The notes: generated by a model from the sequence alone, not told the origin. A stretch of 64,000 bases of DNA from Flavobacterium glycines (GCF_900100165.1 NZ_FNEO01000001.1:310001-374000); one strand, 5' to 3'; counted from the first letter of the stretch, positions 25,340-34,099 are shown. A program made the numbers and translations.

Positions 25340-25373
25340 AAAAGCCTTCTTTTATAACAGAAAGAAGGCTTTT
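25340..25373. terminator. Bidirectional terminator
   Basis: A perfect 13-bp stem (AAAAGCCTTCTTT, 25340-25352, with 25361-25373) and an 8-base loop lie between the convergent lipoprotein gene and the ThuA-like gene. A and T runs flank both sides, so it can stop transcription from either strand. Confidence 0.85.
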
Positions 25374-25382
25374 TTGTTTACT

Positions 25383-26171
25383 TTATTTTTTGGATTTTTT
25401 CTTCGAATGCGACTCTTTTGAATTTTCGCCCAATGCCCATAAAAGTCCTCCTGTGAGATGTTGAACAAATACTGGATCAACATAATCCTTACTGTCGTGT
25501 CCGAGAGCTGTATAAAACACCCTGCCGCCTTCAAATTCATGACACCAGGCCAATGGTAAATAATCTCCAAAAGTACGTCCCGGATAGACTTCTTTTTCGC
25601 TGTCTTTCACCGTTCGCATATCGGCAGCCAAAAGCACCTGATTATTCGGATTGAATTCATTCATGTAGTAACACTCATCTTCTTTTTTCCATGTTTCCCC
25701 TAACATCGAAGTTGCAGGATGATTTTTATTTATCACTTTTATTTCAAAAGGCTGAAAAGCCGGATGTCTTTTAAATTTCCCTCCCACCATTGCGGCGTAC
25801 CAAGGCCAGTCTTTTTCAGAATCTGAAGCACTGTGAACGCCTACAAAAGCACCGCCACGGTGAATATAATCCACCAAGGCCTGTTTTTGTTCTTCAGTAT
25901 CAAAAATATCATTACAGGTATTAGAGAAAACCAGACAGCTGTATTTTGCCAGATTTTCGGTATTCATAACAGCGGGATCATCGGAAACATCCACGATTAG
26001 ATTGTTTGCTTCGCCAATTTTTTTCCAGGCTTCCACACTGAAAGGAATATTTTTATGCACATAACCTTTGCCGTTTTTGGTATAAACCAAAATCCGTTTT
26101 TTAGCCGATGGATTTGCAAAAACAGAATTTAAACCCAAAACAACCGTGAGCAATAGTAATTTGATTTTCAT
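25383..26171 (-). CDS. Secreted ThuA-like domain protein
   Basis: The 262-residue protein has a signal peptide (about 1-19, ending SVFA) and a ThuA-like/class I amidotransferase-like fold. Family motifs include RILVYTKNGKGYVH at the start, the FVGVHSASD segment near 110-118, HPAFQPFEIKV near 135, and the end block LAWCHEFEGGRVFYTALGHD. ThuA-like proteins occur in sugar-utilisation loci and are often annotated as trehalose utilisation proteins, but the reaction is not established. A Lys/Ser-rich tail closes the protein. It stands alone between a bidirectional terminator and a palindromic repeat, so the context adds no clear pathway. Confidence 0.85.
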   Translation of the reverse strand: MKIKLLLLTVVLGLNSVFANPSAKKRILVYTKNGKGYVHKNIPFSVEAWKKIGEANNLIVDVSDDPAVMNTENLAKYSCLVFSNTCNDIFDTEEQKQALVDYIHRGGAFVGVHSASDSEKDWPWYAAMVGGKFKRHPAFQPFEIKVINKNHPATSMLGETWKKEDECYYMNEFNPNNQVLLAADMRTVKDSEKEVYPGRTFGDYLPLAWCHEFEGGRVFYTALGHDSKDYVDPVFVQHLTGGLLWALGENSKESHSKKKSKK

Positions 26172-26225
26172 AATAATTTTTTTTAATTCATCTAATCTTT
26201 AAAAACACCTTGATAAGCCTAGTAT

Positions 26226-26322
26226 GTCATTCCGACGAAGGAGGAATCTCCGTGATGTGAGCCGCTTGATGAGATTGCTTCGCCAGTTCGCTGTCGCTCG
26301 AGTCCTCCTTCGTCGGAATAAC
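26226..26322. repeat. Palindromic intergenic repeat (ATTCCGACGAAGGAGGA type)
   Basis: ATTCCGACGAAGGAGGA (26229-26245) is repeated inverted and perfect at 26303-26319, extending to 20-base arms with one mismatch. Inside is a smaller pair ATCTC/GAGAT. The inner sequence GAGATTGCTTCG recurs at 27787-27798. GC content is well above the surroundings. This looks like a REP- or MITE-type element of the kind common between genes in Flavobacteriia. Confidence 0.7.
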
Positions 26323-26343
26323 AAGATTGACGAATATAAAAAG

Positions 26344-26381
26344 AAAATCCCAAACTCCTTAAAATTGGAATTTGGGATTTT
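26344..26381 (-). terminator. Terminator of the sucA-sucB transcript
   Basis: AAAATCCCAAA (26344-26354) pairs with TTTGGGATTTT (26371-26381), and the stem extends inward with one mismatch. It lies 22 bases beyond the sucB stop codon on the minus strand, with a T-rich tail (TTTTCTTTTT). Confidence 0.8.
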
Positions 26382-26402
26382 AAATATTTTGAATTTTCTT
26401 TT

Positions 26403-27635
26403 TTACAATTCAAATGCTTTTTTAGGGTTTCCACCGCAAAGCAATTCTACAGGGTTTTCTAAAGCTTCTTTAACAGCTACTAAGAAACCAACAGACTCAC
26501 GACCATCGATAATTCTATGGTCATAAGATAAAGCGATGTACATCATTGGGTGAATTTCAACCTTACCGTTAACAGCGATAGGACGCTCGATAATGTTGTG
26601 CATTCCCAAGATTCCAGACTGAGGAGGGTTGATAATTGGAGTAGACAACATAGAACCAAATACACCACCGTTAGTGATTGTAAAAGTACCACCTGTCATA
26701 TCATCAACAGTAATTTGACCATCACGGGCTCTTAAAGCTAATCTTTTTATTTCAGCTTCGATTCCACGGAAAGTTAAATTCTCAGCATTACGAACTACAG
26801 GAACCATTAATCCTTTTGGTCCAGAAACCGCGATAGAAATATCACAGAAATCGAATCCAAGTTTGTGATCACCGTCCATCATAGAGTTTACATCAGGGAA
26901 CAATTCTAAAGCTCTTGTTACCGCTTTTGTAAAGAATGACATATATCCTAAACCTACACCACCGTGTTTTGCTTTGAATGCATCTTTGTATTCATTACGC
27001 AAAACGTTGATAGGTGTCATGTTTACTTCGTTAAAAGTAGTCAACATTGCTGTTTCGTTTTTAGCAGAAACTAATCTTTCAGCTACTTTACGACGTAACA
27101 TAGACAATTTAGTACGCTCTACACCACGGCTTCCTCCTGTAGGAGTTCCCATTGATGGTACAGCATTTACTGCATCGTCTTTAGTGATTCTTCCACCTTT
27201 ACCAGTTCCTGTTACAGCTGCTGGTGCAATGTTTTTCTCGTCTAATATTTTTTTAGCTGCAGGAGATGGAGTCCCTGTAGCATAAGTAGCTGCTGGTGCT
27301 GCAGGAGCCGCTGGCGCAGGAGCTGCTTTTGGTGCTTCAGCAACCGGAGCTGCTGCAGGCGCTGCCGCCGGTGCAGGCGCTGATCCTGATGGTTTTTCAG
27401 CTGCAGTATCGATATGACAAACTACTGCTCCTACTGCTACTGCATCACCTTCTTCTGCTTTTAGGGTAATAATACCACTTGCTTCAGCAGGTAATTCTAA
27501 TGTAGCTTTGTCTGAATCTACTTCAGCAATTGCCTGATCTTTTTCAACATAATCTCCATCTTTTACTAACCAAGTAGCGATTTCAACTTCTTTAATAGAT
27601 TCCCCTGGTGATGGAACTTTCATTTCTAAAATCAT
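26403..27635 (-). CDS. sucB: 2-oxoglutarate dehydrogenase E2 (dihydrolipoyl succinyltransferase)
   Basis: Transfers the succinyl group from lipoamide to CoA in the 2-oxoglutarate dehydrogenase complex of the citric acid cycle. The 410-residue protein has one N-terminal lipoyl domain (1-75) with the lipoylated Lys43 in EVDSDKA, an Ala/Pro-rich flexible linker (about 80-115) and an E3/E1-binding domain (about 118-155, [11 protein letters not shown] to GRITKDDA). The catalytic acyltransferase core contains His373 and Asp377 in [10 protein letters not shown]. The start [13 protein letters not shown] is typical. It lies downstream of sucA on the same strand, separated by a 176-base gap filled by a palindromic repeat, an unusually wide spacing for co-transcribed subunits. 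Confidence 0.96.
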   Translation of the reverse strand: MILEMKVPSPGESIKEVEIATWLVKDGDYVEKDQAIAEVDSDKATLELPAEASGIITLKAEEGDAVAVGAVVCHIDTAAEKPSGSAPAPAAAPAAAPVAEAPKAAPAPAAPAAPAATYATGTPSPAAKKILDEKNIAPAAVTGTGKGGRITKDDAVNAVPSMGTPTGGSRGVERTKLSMLRRKVAERLVSAKNETAMLTTFNEVNMTPINVLRNEYKDAFKAKHGGVGLGYMSFFTKAVTRALELFPDVNSMMDGDHKLGFDFCDISIAVSGPKGLMVPVVRNAENLTFRGIEAEIKRLALRARDGQITVDDMTGGTFTITNGGVFGSMLSTPIINPPQSGILGMHNIIERPIAVNGKVEIHPMMYIALSYDHRIIDGRESVGFLVAVKEALENPVELLCGGNPKKAFEL

Positions 27636-27694
27636 GTCCTTATATTTTAAATTATGAATTTAATTTTTTTAATTCTGAATCGTTATTCTTTTTT

Positions 27695-27812
27695 AGCCCC
27701 GATAGAAGTGGAAATCCTTTTTATTTTTTCTTTAAAAATAAAAAGATTGCAACGAATAGCGGGAATAGCTTCTTATAATTATTAGTGAGATTGCTTCGTT
27801 CCTCGCAATGAC
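27695..27812. repeat. Long imperfect hairpin repeat between sucB and sucA
   Basis: AGCCCC at 27695 to AGCT at 27770 folds as one long imperfect hairpin. The pairs are AGC/GCT and CCCG/CGGG at the base, AATC/GATT in the middle, and TTTTTATTTTT/AAAAATAAAAA near the tip. Directly next to it (27787-27812) is GAGATTGCTTCG...CGCAATGAC, with ATTGC/GCAAT arms, part of which also occurs in the 26226-26322 element. These resemble dispersed palindromic elements of Flavobacteriia. Confidence 0.6.
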
Positions 27813-30601
27813 TATCTAAATAAATTTTTATCAAATACCATTCTGATGGCATCAGCATGACGGCGTTTTGCTCTGGTGTAACTTCCTGCTGCCGGAGCTG
27901 AGTACGCTTTTAGAGAAGCTAATCTCCATTTTACCAAATCAAAGTTAGCTAACATATACGTGTAAGCTCCCATGTTTTTAGGTTCTTCCTGAGCCCAAAC
28001 ATAATCATCAGCATTAGGATATTGTGCAATAATCGCTTTTAATTGTTCTACCGGCAATGGGAACAATTGCTCAATACGCACTACAGCTACATCTTTACGA
28101 CCGTTGTTTTCTCTTTCGGCAACGATGTCATAGTAGAATTTACCTGTACAGAAAACCAATGTTTTCACATCTTTTTTGTTTACTGTGGTATCGTCGATTG
28201 TTTCCTGGAATTCACCATTTGCTAATTCTTCAACAGTTGACACACATCTTGGATCACGCAATAAACTTTTTGGAGAAAATACTACCAATGGTTTACGGTA
28301 ATCTGTTTTCATTTGTCTTCTTAACAAGTGGAAGAAGTTAGCCGGAGTAGTACAATCAGCCACATACATGTTATGACGTGCACATAATTGTAAATAACGC
28401 TCCATACGTGCTGAAGAGTGCTCTGCACCTTGTCCTTCATATCCGTGAGGCAACAACATTACCAATCCGTTTTGATTATTCCATTTGTCTTCTCCACAAG
28501 AAATGTATTGGTCAATCATAATTTGGGCACCGTTAGAGAAATCTCCAAATTGTGCTTCCCAAATTGTCAAAGAGTTTGGATTAGCCAAAGCATATCCGTA
28601 ATCAAATCCTAATACTCCGTATTCAGATAAGAAAGAGTTAAAGATGCGGAAGTTTCCTTTTTTGTTTTCAATTTTATCTAACAATACTACCTCTTCTTCT
28701 GAATCTTCTACTTTCACAACAGCATGACGGTGAGAGAAAGTACCACGCTCAACATCCTGTCCTGAAATACGAATATCAAAACCTTCCGTTAATAATGATC
28801 CATAAGCTAAGGCTTCGGCAGTACCCCAATCCATAGCATTGTTATCATAACCCACTTTTCTATCCGTAACAATTTTTCTAATCTTGTTGATGAATTTTTT
28901 ATCTTCCGGCAAAGTAGAAATCGTGTTGATAATAGAATCTAAAGTAGCTCTATCCACTTTAGTATCCACTTTTTTCAACATCACATCATCAGAAACCTGT
29001 TTGAATCCTTTCCATTCATCCTGCATAAACGGAGTAATGATAGTCAAATCTTTTTTACGTGAAGCTTCTAAATTATGATCTAAATCATCTTTGTATTCTT
29101 TTTCTAAAGTTGATACTAAATTAGCATCGATAATTCCTTCAGATAATAATTTCTCAGCATAGATATCTCTTGGATTTCTGTGCTTAGCAATGATTTTATA
29201 TAATAATGGTTGTGTAAAACGAGGCTCATCCCCTTCGTTATGACCATATTTTCTATATCCTAATAAGTCAATAAATACGTCACGTCCAAATTGCATTCTG
29301 AAATCCAATGCAAATTGCATAGCGTGAACTACTGACTCAGCATCATCAGCATTTACGTGTAATACTGGTGACAAAGTTACTTTAGCAACATCAGTACAAT
29401 AAGTAGAAGAACGAGCGTCTAAGTAATTCGTTGTAAATCCAACTTGGTTGTTGATTACAATATGGATTGTTCCTCCTGTTTTGTAACCGTCTAACTGAGC
29501 CATTTGGATGATTTCATAAAGAATCCCCTGTCCTGCAATAGCAGCATCCCCGTGAACAGCGATAGGTAAAACTTTAGAAAAATCATCAGCAAAATATTTA
29601 TCTTGTTTTGCTCTTGTAATACCTTCAATAACAGCACCTACAGTTTCAAGGTGCGAAGGATTTGGAGCTAAGTTGATGTTGATTTTTTTACCTGACTTAG
29701 TGATTTTGTCAGCTGTAAGTCCTAAGTGGTATTTTACGTCACCGTCAAAATATTCCTGATCGTAATCTTTTCCGTCAAATTCAGAGAAAATATCCTGAGT
29801 AGATTTACCAAAAATATTCGCCAAAACGTTCAAACGACCACGGTGAGCCATTCCCATTACGAATTGCTCTACTCCTTTTTCGGCAGCTCTTTCAATTAAA
29901 GCGTCCAAAGCCGGAATGATAGATTCTCCTCCTTCAAGAGAGAAACGTTTTTGACCTACATATTTAGTATGCAGGAAGTTCTCGAAAGAAACTGCCTGAT
30001 TTAATTTGTTTAAAATAGCTTTTTTCTCATCAGCATTAAAAGTAGGGCGGTTTTCATTGATATTTAATCTGTCCTGAATCCAATCTACAATTTCCGGGCG
30101 ACGAATATACATGTACTCGATACCAATATGCTGACAATAAACAGTAGTTAAGTGATTGATAATTTGCGACAAAGTAGAAGGTTGTAGACCTAATATTTTT
30201 GCTGCATCAAAAGTAGTATTTAAATCAGCTGAACTCAAACCGAAGTTTTCAATATCTAAACTTGGCGAAAAAGTTCGACGCTCTCTAACCGGATTTGTCT
30301 TAGTAAACAAATGCCCTCTGGAACGGTATCCATCAATTAATTTTACAACTTTAAATTCTTTTTGAAGTTGCTCAGAAATTTTGCTGTTATCTGCAGGAGC
30401 CGAAGCTACTGAAGATGTCGGAGCTACTTCCCTGATGTATTGAACTGGATTTTCCTCATTGTAAGTTTCCATTCCAAAATCGAAACCCTGAAAAAAACTT
30501 CTCCAGCTAGGCTCTACGCTATCTGGACTATGTAAATATTGTTCGTATAATTGTGCGAAAAACTCGGTATGCGCTGCATTTAAAAATGAAAACCTATCCA
30601 T
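27812..30601 (-). CDS. sucA: 2-oxoglutarate dehydrogenase E1 component
   Basis: Thiamine-diphosphate-dependent decarboxylase of the citric acid cycle. I choose the ATG at 30601 (929 residues, MDRFSFLNAAHTEFFAQLY), the usual N-terminus that binds E2; the frame runs 16 codons further upstream without a family match. Key segments are FVMGMAHRGRLNVLAN near 255-270 and the ThDP-binding block HGDAAIAGQG...NNQVGFTT near 355-395. Further along come HNEGDEPRFTQP and the C-terminal block PHGYEGQGAEHSSARMERYL and CTPANFFHLLRRQ. Full length and intact. The sucB gene follows on the same strand; dihydrolipoamide dehydrogenase is not in this window. Confidence 0.97.
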   Translation of the reverse strand: MDRFSFLNAAHTEFFAQLYEQYLHSPDSVEPSWRSFFQGFDFGMETYNEENPVQYIREVAPTSSVASAPADNSKISEQLQKEFKVVKLIDGYRSRGHLFTKTNPVRERRTFSPSLDIENFGLSSADLNTTFDAAKILGLQPSTLSQIINHLTTVYCQHIGIEYMYIRRPEIVDWIQDRLNINENRPTFNADEKKAILNKLNQAVSFENFLHTKYVGQKRFSLEGGESIIPALDALIERAAEKGVEQFVMGMAHRGRLNVLANIFGKSTQDIFSEFDGKDYDQEYFDGDVKYHLGLTADKITKSGKKININLAPNPSHLETVGAVIEGITRAKQDKYFADDFSKVLPIAVHGDAAIAGQGILYEIIQMAQLDGYKTGGTIHIVINNQVGFTTNYLDARSSTYCTDVAKVTLSPVLHVNADDAESVVHAMQFALDFRMQFGRDVFIDLLGYRKYGHNEGDEPRFTQPLLYKIIAKHRNPRDIYAEKLLSEGIIDANLVSTLEKEYKDDLDHNLEASRKKDLTIITPFMQDEWKGFKQVSDDVMLKKVDTKVDRATLDSIINTISTLPEDKKFINKIRKIVTDRKVGYDNNAMDWGTAEALAYGSLLTEGFDIRISGQDVERGTFSHRHAVVKVEDSEEEVVLLDKIENKKGNFRIFNSFLSEYGVLGFDYGYALANPNSLTIWEAQFGDFSNGAQIMIDQYISCGEDKWNNQNGLVMLLPHGYEGQGAEHSSARMERYLQLCARHNMYVADCTTPANFFHLLRRQMKTDYRKPLVVFSPKSLLRDPRCVSTVEELANGEFQETIDDTTVNKKDVKTLVFCTGKFYYDIVAERENNGRKDVAVVRIEQLFPLPVEQLKAIIAQYPNADDYVWAQEEPKNMGAYTYMLANFDLVKWRLASLKAYSAPAAGSYTRAKRRHADAIRMVFDKNLFR

Positions 30602-30638
30602 AATGTTAGTGAATATACTTTTTGTTAAAATAGTTTGG

Positions 30639-30646
30639 CAAAAGTA
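30639..30646 (-). promoter_or_regulatory. -7 box of the sucA promoter
   Basis: TACTTTTG on the minus strand matches TAnnTTTG and lies 38 bases before the chosen sucA start codon, a spacing that also supports that start. No good -33 element is apparent. Confidence 0.5.
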
Positions 30647-30717
30647 CAATAATCAACTAAATTTACTTGAAAATTAAAACACTTTTAACTGTTAAAATGT
30701 TAAATACCTCAATACTT

Positions 30718-31263
30718 ATGAGAAAAAAATACGCTTCAATCGTTTCAAAATCAATTTTGACCACCATATTAGTATTTATTTCAACCCAATTATCGGCTCA
30801 ATATCAAAATTCAGGATTTAAGTCAAACAATGATTTTTGGCAAAAAGTACAATTTGGAGGCGGATTAGGATTAAGTTTCGGTAACCGATATACCGACATT
30901 TCAGTTTCTCCAAGTGCTATTTACAATGTAAACGAATATTTTGCAGTAGGTTTGGGTGCGCAGTATACTTACGTAAAACAAAAAAACTACTATAGCTCCA
31001 ACTTATACGGAGGGAGCTTAATCACCTTATTCAATCCTTTGCCGGAAATCCAACTTTCAGCCGAATTAGAACAACTAAGAGTCAACGTCAAAGGAACCGG
31101 CGATTATGATTTTAGTCGAAACTTTTGGAATACCGGATTATTCTTAGGCGCCGGATACCGCAATGGAAATGTAACAATTGGCGCACGCTACAACGTACTT
31201 TTCAAAGAAGACCAAGGTGCTTACAGCGATGCCTTTATGCCTTTTGTGAGGTTTTATTTTTAA
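30718..31263 (+). CDS. Small outer-membrane beta-barrel protein
   Basis: The ATG at 30718 gives 181 residues with a clean signal peptide (MRKKYASIVSKS...STQLSAQ). Earlier in-frame starts (TTG at 30667, ATG at 30697) would put extra residues before it. The mature part alternates hydrophobic and polar residues in Gly-rich strands (GGGLGLSFGNRYTDISVSP, FLGAGYRNGNVTIGARYNV) and ends with the aromatic FVRFYF, the usual barrel sorting end. It is divergent from sucA. Because of that neighbourhood such proteins risk being annotated as 2-oxoglutarate-metabolising enzymes, but I see no enzyme motif. Function unknown. Confidence 0.8.
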   Translation: MRKKYASIVSKSILTTILVFISTQLSAQYQNSGFKSNNDFWQKVQFGGGLGLSFGNRYTDISVSPSAIYNVNEYFAVGLGAQYTYVKQKNYYSSNLYGGSLITLFNPLPEIQLSAELEQLRVNVKGTGDYDFSRNFWNTGLFLGAGYRNGNVTIGARYNVLFKEDQGAYSDAFMPFVRFYF

Positions 31264-31267
31264 AAAA

Positions 31268-31368
31268 GTTGCTAAGGCTCTGAGACACTAAGAGACTAAG
31301 TTTTAAAAATATCCAAGAAATACTTCAACAAAAAACTTAGTTCCTCAAAAGCTTAGCCACTTAGAATC
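31268..31368. repeat. Imperfect inverted repeat between convergent genes
   Basis: Two 37-base arms (31268-31304 and 31332-31368) match at 24 of 37 positions when one is reverse-complemented. The outer part CTAAG and the inner ACTAAGTTTT are the best conserved, and CTAAG-type units recur within each arm. It lies between two convergent genes and ends in A/T runs, so it may also act as a bidirectional terminator. Confidence 0.5.
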
Positions 31369-31725
31369 TTATCTAAACTTATTCCTGAACCAGACTTTTT
31401 GCCATTCTCTTTTCAGGATTAAAAAAGCAACATCTTCAGCAAGAACCACTAAATCAGAACCGTCGAGCTTTTTAACTTCTTCTTCTGAAACATCAATCAC
31501 ATAAAGCAAGTTTAAATATTCGGCAAATTTATACTGAATCAGTCGGTAGATTTTTTCATGTAACTGAATCTTTAATTCATTTGGCGAAATACTCATAGGG
31601 AAATCAACACCTTCATTAGCCAGATTAAAATCTTTATTTAATTGTTCGACTAATTTAAGATACAACTTTTCTTTTTCTGCTTCACCAAGCAATAAATCGG
31701 AATTTTTTGGGGCTATGAACATCAT
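31369..31725 (-). CDS. Conserved-looking protein of unknown function
   Basis: A 118-residue, soluble, mainly helical protein that I do not recognise. Sequence landmarks are EAEKEKLYLKLVEQLNKDF (helix, 15-33), ISPNELKIQLHEKIYRLI and the basic-aromatic tail LKREWQKVWFRNKFR. Two adjacent ATG codons can start it. It lies 43 bases downstream of the polyprenyl synthase gene on the same strand, so the two are probably co-transcribed. No signal peptide, metal site or nucleotide-binding motif is visible. Confidence 0.75.
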   Translation of the reverse strand: MMFIAPKNSDLLLGEAEKEKLYLKLVEQLNKDFNLANEGVDFPMSISPNELKIQLHEKIYRLIQYKFAEYLNLLYVIDVSEEEVKKLDGSDLVVLAEDVAFLILKREWQKVWFRNKFR

Positions 31726-31768
31726 TACATTTATTTATTATTCTTAAAATTCCTCTCAATTGATTCAA

Positions 31769-32743
31769 TTATACTTTACGTCCCATCAAACCTTCTCCAA
31801 AAACTCTTAGAATATGTTTCTTTTCAGCACTAATATCCATTTTTTCTAAAGTTTCGAATGCTTTAAAAGTATATGCTTCAATAGCTTTTTGTGTTGCATT
31901 TGCCGCACCTGAATTTAGGAAGATCTCTTTTACCTGAGCAATTTTAGCTACATTCTCCTCCATTTGAACCGAAAACAAATCAGCCAATTCCTGTTTATCA
32001 ACTCCATTAGCAAACTCCATCCCTTTCAGATACAAATAAGTCTTTTTATTTTCTATAATATCACCTCCCACTTGTTTCCCAAAAGTTTCCGGATTTCCAA
32101 AAGCATCCAAATAATCATCCTGTAACTGAAATGCTATTCCAAGATTCAAACCGAAATCATAAATTAAATCCGCATTTTCAGAGGACGTTTCAGCAATGAT
32201 TGCACCCATCTTCATAGCAGCAGCTACAAGAACAGCCGTTTTATATTCAATCATTTTCAAATATTCAGGAATAGTCACATCAATTCTGGATTCGAAATCC
32301 ACATCCCATTGCTGACCTTCACATACCTCTAAGGCTGTCTTACTAAAAAGCTTAGCCAAATCCCTAAAAATAACCGGCTCGTATTTTTCAAAATACTGAT
32401 ACGCCAAAATCAGCATGGCATCACCGGACAAAATTCCGGTATTGATATTCCATTTTTCATGCACCGTAACATTACCTCTTCGCAAAGGCGCATCGTCCAT
32501 AATATCATCATGAACCAAAGAAAAATTATGAAAAACCTCAACGGCTAAAGCCGCAGGCAAAGCTTTCTCATAAGAAACATCAAAAACCTCAGCACTCATC
32601 AAAGTCAATACAGGACGAATCCGTTTTCCTCCCAAACCTAATATATATTGAATAGGTTCGTATAAATTTTTCGGTTCTTTTATCTCTAACTGTGATTGAA
32701 GATATTCGGCAACAAATTCCTGATACTGACTTACGGCGTGCAT
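31769..32743 (-). CDS. Trans-isoprenyl diphosphate synthase
   Basis: Makes long-chain prenyl diphosphates, probably for the menaquinone side chain that carries electrons from the complex I encoded in this window. The 324-residue protein shows GGKRIRPVL (substrate-binding KxxR), the first Asp-rich motif DDIMD in LVHDDIMDDAPLRRG and the second motif in FQLQDDYLDAFG, plus GKQVGGDI further on. The residues before the first Asp-rich motif (AVEVFHNFSLVH) include bulky side chains, but chain length cannot be predicted with confidence; octaprenyl, geranylgeranyl or hexaprenyl products are all possible. The start codon is unambiguous. Confidence 0.9.
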   Translation of the reverse strand: MHAVSQYQEFVAEYLQSQLEIKEPKNLYEPIQYILGLGGKRIRPVLTLMSAEVFDVSYEKALPAALAVEVFHNFSLVHDDIMDDAPLRRGNVTVHEKWNINTGILSGDAMLILAYQYFEKYEPVIFRDLAKLFSKTALEVCEGQQWDVDFESRIDVTIPEYLKMIEYKTAVLVAAAMKMGAIIAETSSENADLIYDFGLNLGIAFQLQDDYLDAFGNPETFGKQVGGDIIENKKTYLYLKGMEFANGVDKQELADLFSVQMEENVAKIAQVKEIFLNSGAANATQKAIEAYTFKAFETLEKMDISAEKKHILRVFGEGLMGRKV

Positions 32744-32828
32744 AAACTTAATTTTCGGGCTAATTTACAGCATTCACATTGGATAACAAACTTCGTTTAT
32801 CAATGAAATGTTAAATTATCATAAAAAC

Positions 32829-32871
32829 AATGGAAACTATTTTGGTGTTAAAAGTTTCCATTATATATTTG
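32829..32871 (+). promoter_or_regulatory. Efflux operon promoter overlapped by a palindromic operator
   Basis: TTTG (32841-32844), 19 bases, then TATATTTG (32864-32871) is a textbook Bacteroidota promoter. A palindrome with perfect 10-base arms, AATGGAAACT (32829-32838) and AGTTTCCATT (32853-32862), encloses the -33 element and reaches to within 2 bases of the -7 box. A repressor bound here would block the polymerase. The TetR-family gene two positions downstream is the obvious candidate. Confidence 0.75.
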
Positions 32872-32950
32872 CAAAGAATTTTAACAATTAAATTCGCTAG
32901 TCCTAAAAAGCTAAAAACAAAAACCATTGAATACTACAAAAGAAAAAAGT

Positions 32951-33472
32951 ATGAAAACAAAATGGAAAATTAATTCGAAGCAATCCGATGTTTTAATTAG
33001 AATGAAACACTCAATAATTGCCTATTTAGGTGGAACAATCAACAATTTTCAAGGACATGCCAATTTTAATAACAATGAAATCGAGGACGCCACTATAGCT
33101 TTTTCACTGGACGTAAAAAACAGAGAATCGAAACTGGAACAGTTTAGCAACTATTTAAAACTAAATGATTTTTTTGATGTAAACCAATACCCAACAATTA
33201 GTTTTAAATCAACATCTTTTCAAAAAATTAACAAAAACATCAATTTTTTAAAAGGAGACTTAACGATAAAAAACATCACCCGATCTGTAGAACTGGATGT
33301 AGAATTAATAAAAAACGATTATTCGGACGGAGATAAAAAAATAGCTTTTGAACTCACTACCGATATAAACAGAAAAGATTTTGGTCTTGCTCCCAACGCT
33401 TTCCATACTCACAATGGACTAACAACCGGACAAGACATTAAACTGGTAGCTAATGTAGAATTCAGCATTTAA
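32951..33472 (+). CDS. YceI-family lipid-binding-like protein
   Basis: The ATG at 32951 gives 173 residues; a TTG eight codons upstream is less likely. The YceI beta-barrel (lipocalin-like) is recognisable from WKINSKQSDVLIRMKHSIIAYLGGTINNFQG at the start (read in two parts around residues 4-35). The middle block LKLNDFFDVNQYPTISFKS and the end block KDFGLAPNAF with GQDIKLVANVEFSI confirm it. Unlike many YceI proteins it lacks a signal peptide, so it may stay in the cytoplasm. YceI proteins bind isoprenoid or fatty-acid-like lipids in known structures. First gene of the operon leading to a TetR regulator and an RND pump, which hints at a hydrophobic ligand handled by the pump. Confidence 0.88.
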   Translation: MKTKWKINSKQSDVLIRMKHSIIAYLGGTINNFQGHANFNNNEIEDATIAFSLDVKNRESKLEQFSNYLKLNDFFDVNQYPTISFKSTSFQKINKNINFLKGDLTIKNITRSVELDVELIKNDYSDGDKKIAFELTTDINRKDFGLAPNAFHTHNGLTTGQDIKLVANVEFSI

Positions 33473-33502
33473 CAAAAGTCATCGGAATTAGATTTAAATA
33501 AA

Positions 33503-34099
33503 ATGAAAGATAAAATCATATCAAAAGCAACAGATATGTTCTTGAAACTGGGTTTCAAAAGCGTAACGATGGATGATATTGCAGGAGAAATGTGCATCTC
33601 TAAAAAGACCATTTACAAATACTTTTGCAACAAAGAAAAACTCATTGAAGAAGGAACCGAGGTTATTCACCAAAACATCCATAAATTAATGGATGAAGTT
33701 GTTTCTAAAAACTACAACGCCATAGAGGAAAATTTTGAAATGCGTAAAATGTTTAAAGAAATGTTTCAATCCTTTGATCATTCGCCAGCTTATCAATTAA
33801 AAAAGCATTATCCTGAAATCTATCAAAAAATGATGGCTAATGAAATGGAAGATTGCCGTAAAATGTTTTCTCAAAATGTAATAAAAGGAATTGAACAGGG
33901 ACTTTACAGACCCAATGTGGATATTGAATCGGCAACACGATTTTACCACACACTGATTTTTTCAATAAATGAAAACACTGTTTTAGAACGCGATGCTTAC
34001 GAACTGGAAGGAAAAGCATTAGAATATCACACCAGGGCAATTGCAACCGAAAAAGGAATCATCGAACTCGAAAAAAACTTACTTAATACGACTAAATAA
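33503..34099 (+). CDS. TetR/AcrR-family transcriptional regulator
   Basis: The 198-residue protein has an N-terminal helix-turn-helix (about 20-50, MDDIAGEMCISKKTIYKYFCNKEKLI) and an all-helical ligand-binding C-terminal domain. It lies 30 bases after the YceI gene and its stop codon (TAA) shares a base with the next ATG (34099), so it is co-transcribed with the efflux genes. I infer that it represses its own operon through the palindrome at 32829-32862 and releases it on binding a substrate of the pump. The inducer is unknown. Confidence 0.92.
   Translation: MKDKIISKATDMFLKLGFKSVTMDDIAGEMCISKKTIYKYFCNKEKLIEEGTEVIHQNIHKLMDEVVSKNYNAIEENFEMRKMFKEMFQSFDHSPAYQLKKHYPEIYQKMMANEMEDCRKMFSQNVIKGIEQGLYRPNVDIESATRFYHTLIFSINENTVLERDAYELEGKALEYHTRAIATEKGIIELEKNLLNTTK

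Noticed and set aside
26974..27285. 103-codon plus-strand frame inside sucB
   Set aside because: Antisense to the Ala/Pro-rich linker and catalytic core; composition reflects the opposite strand.
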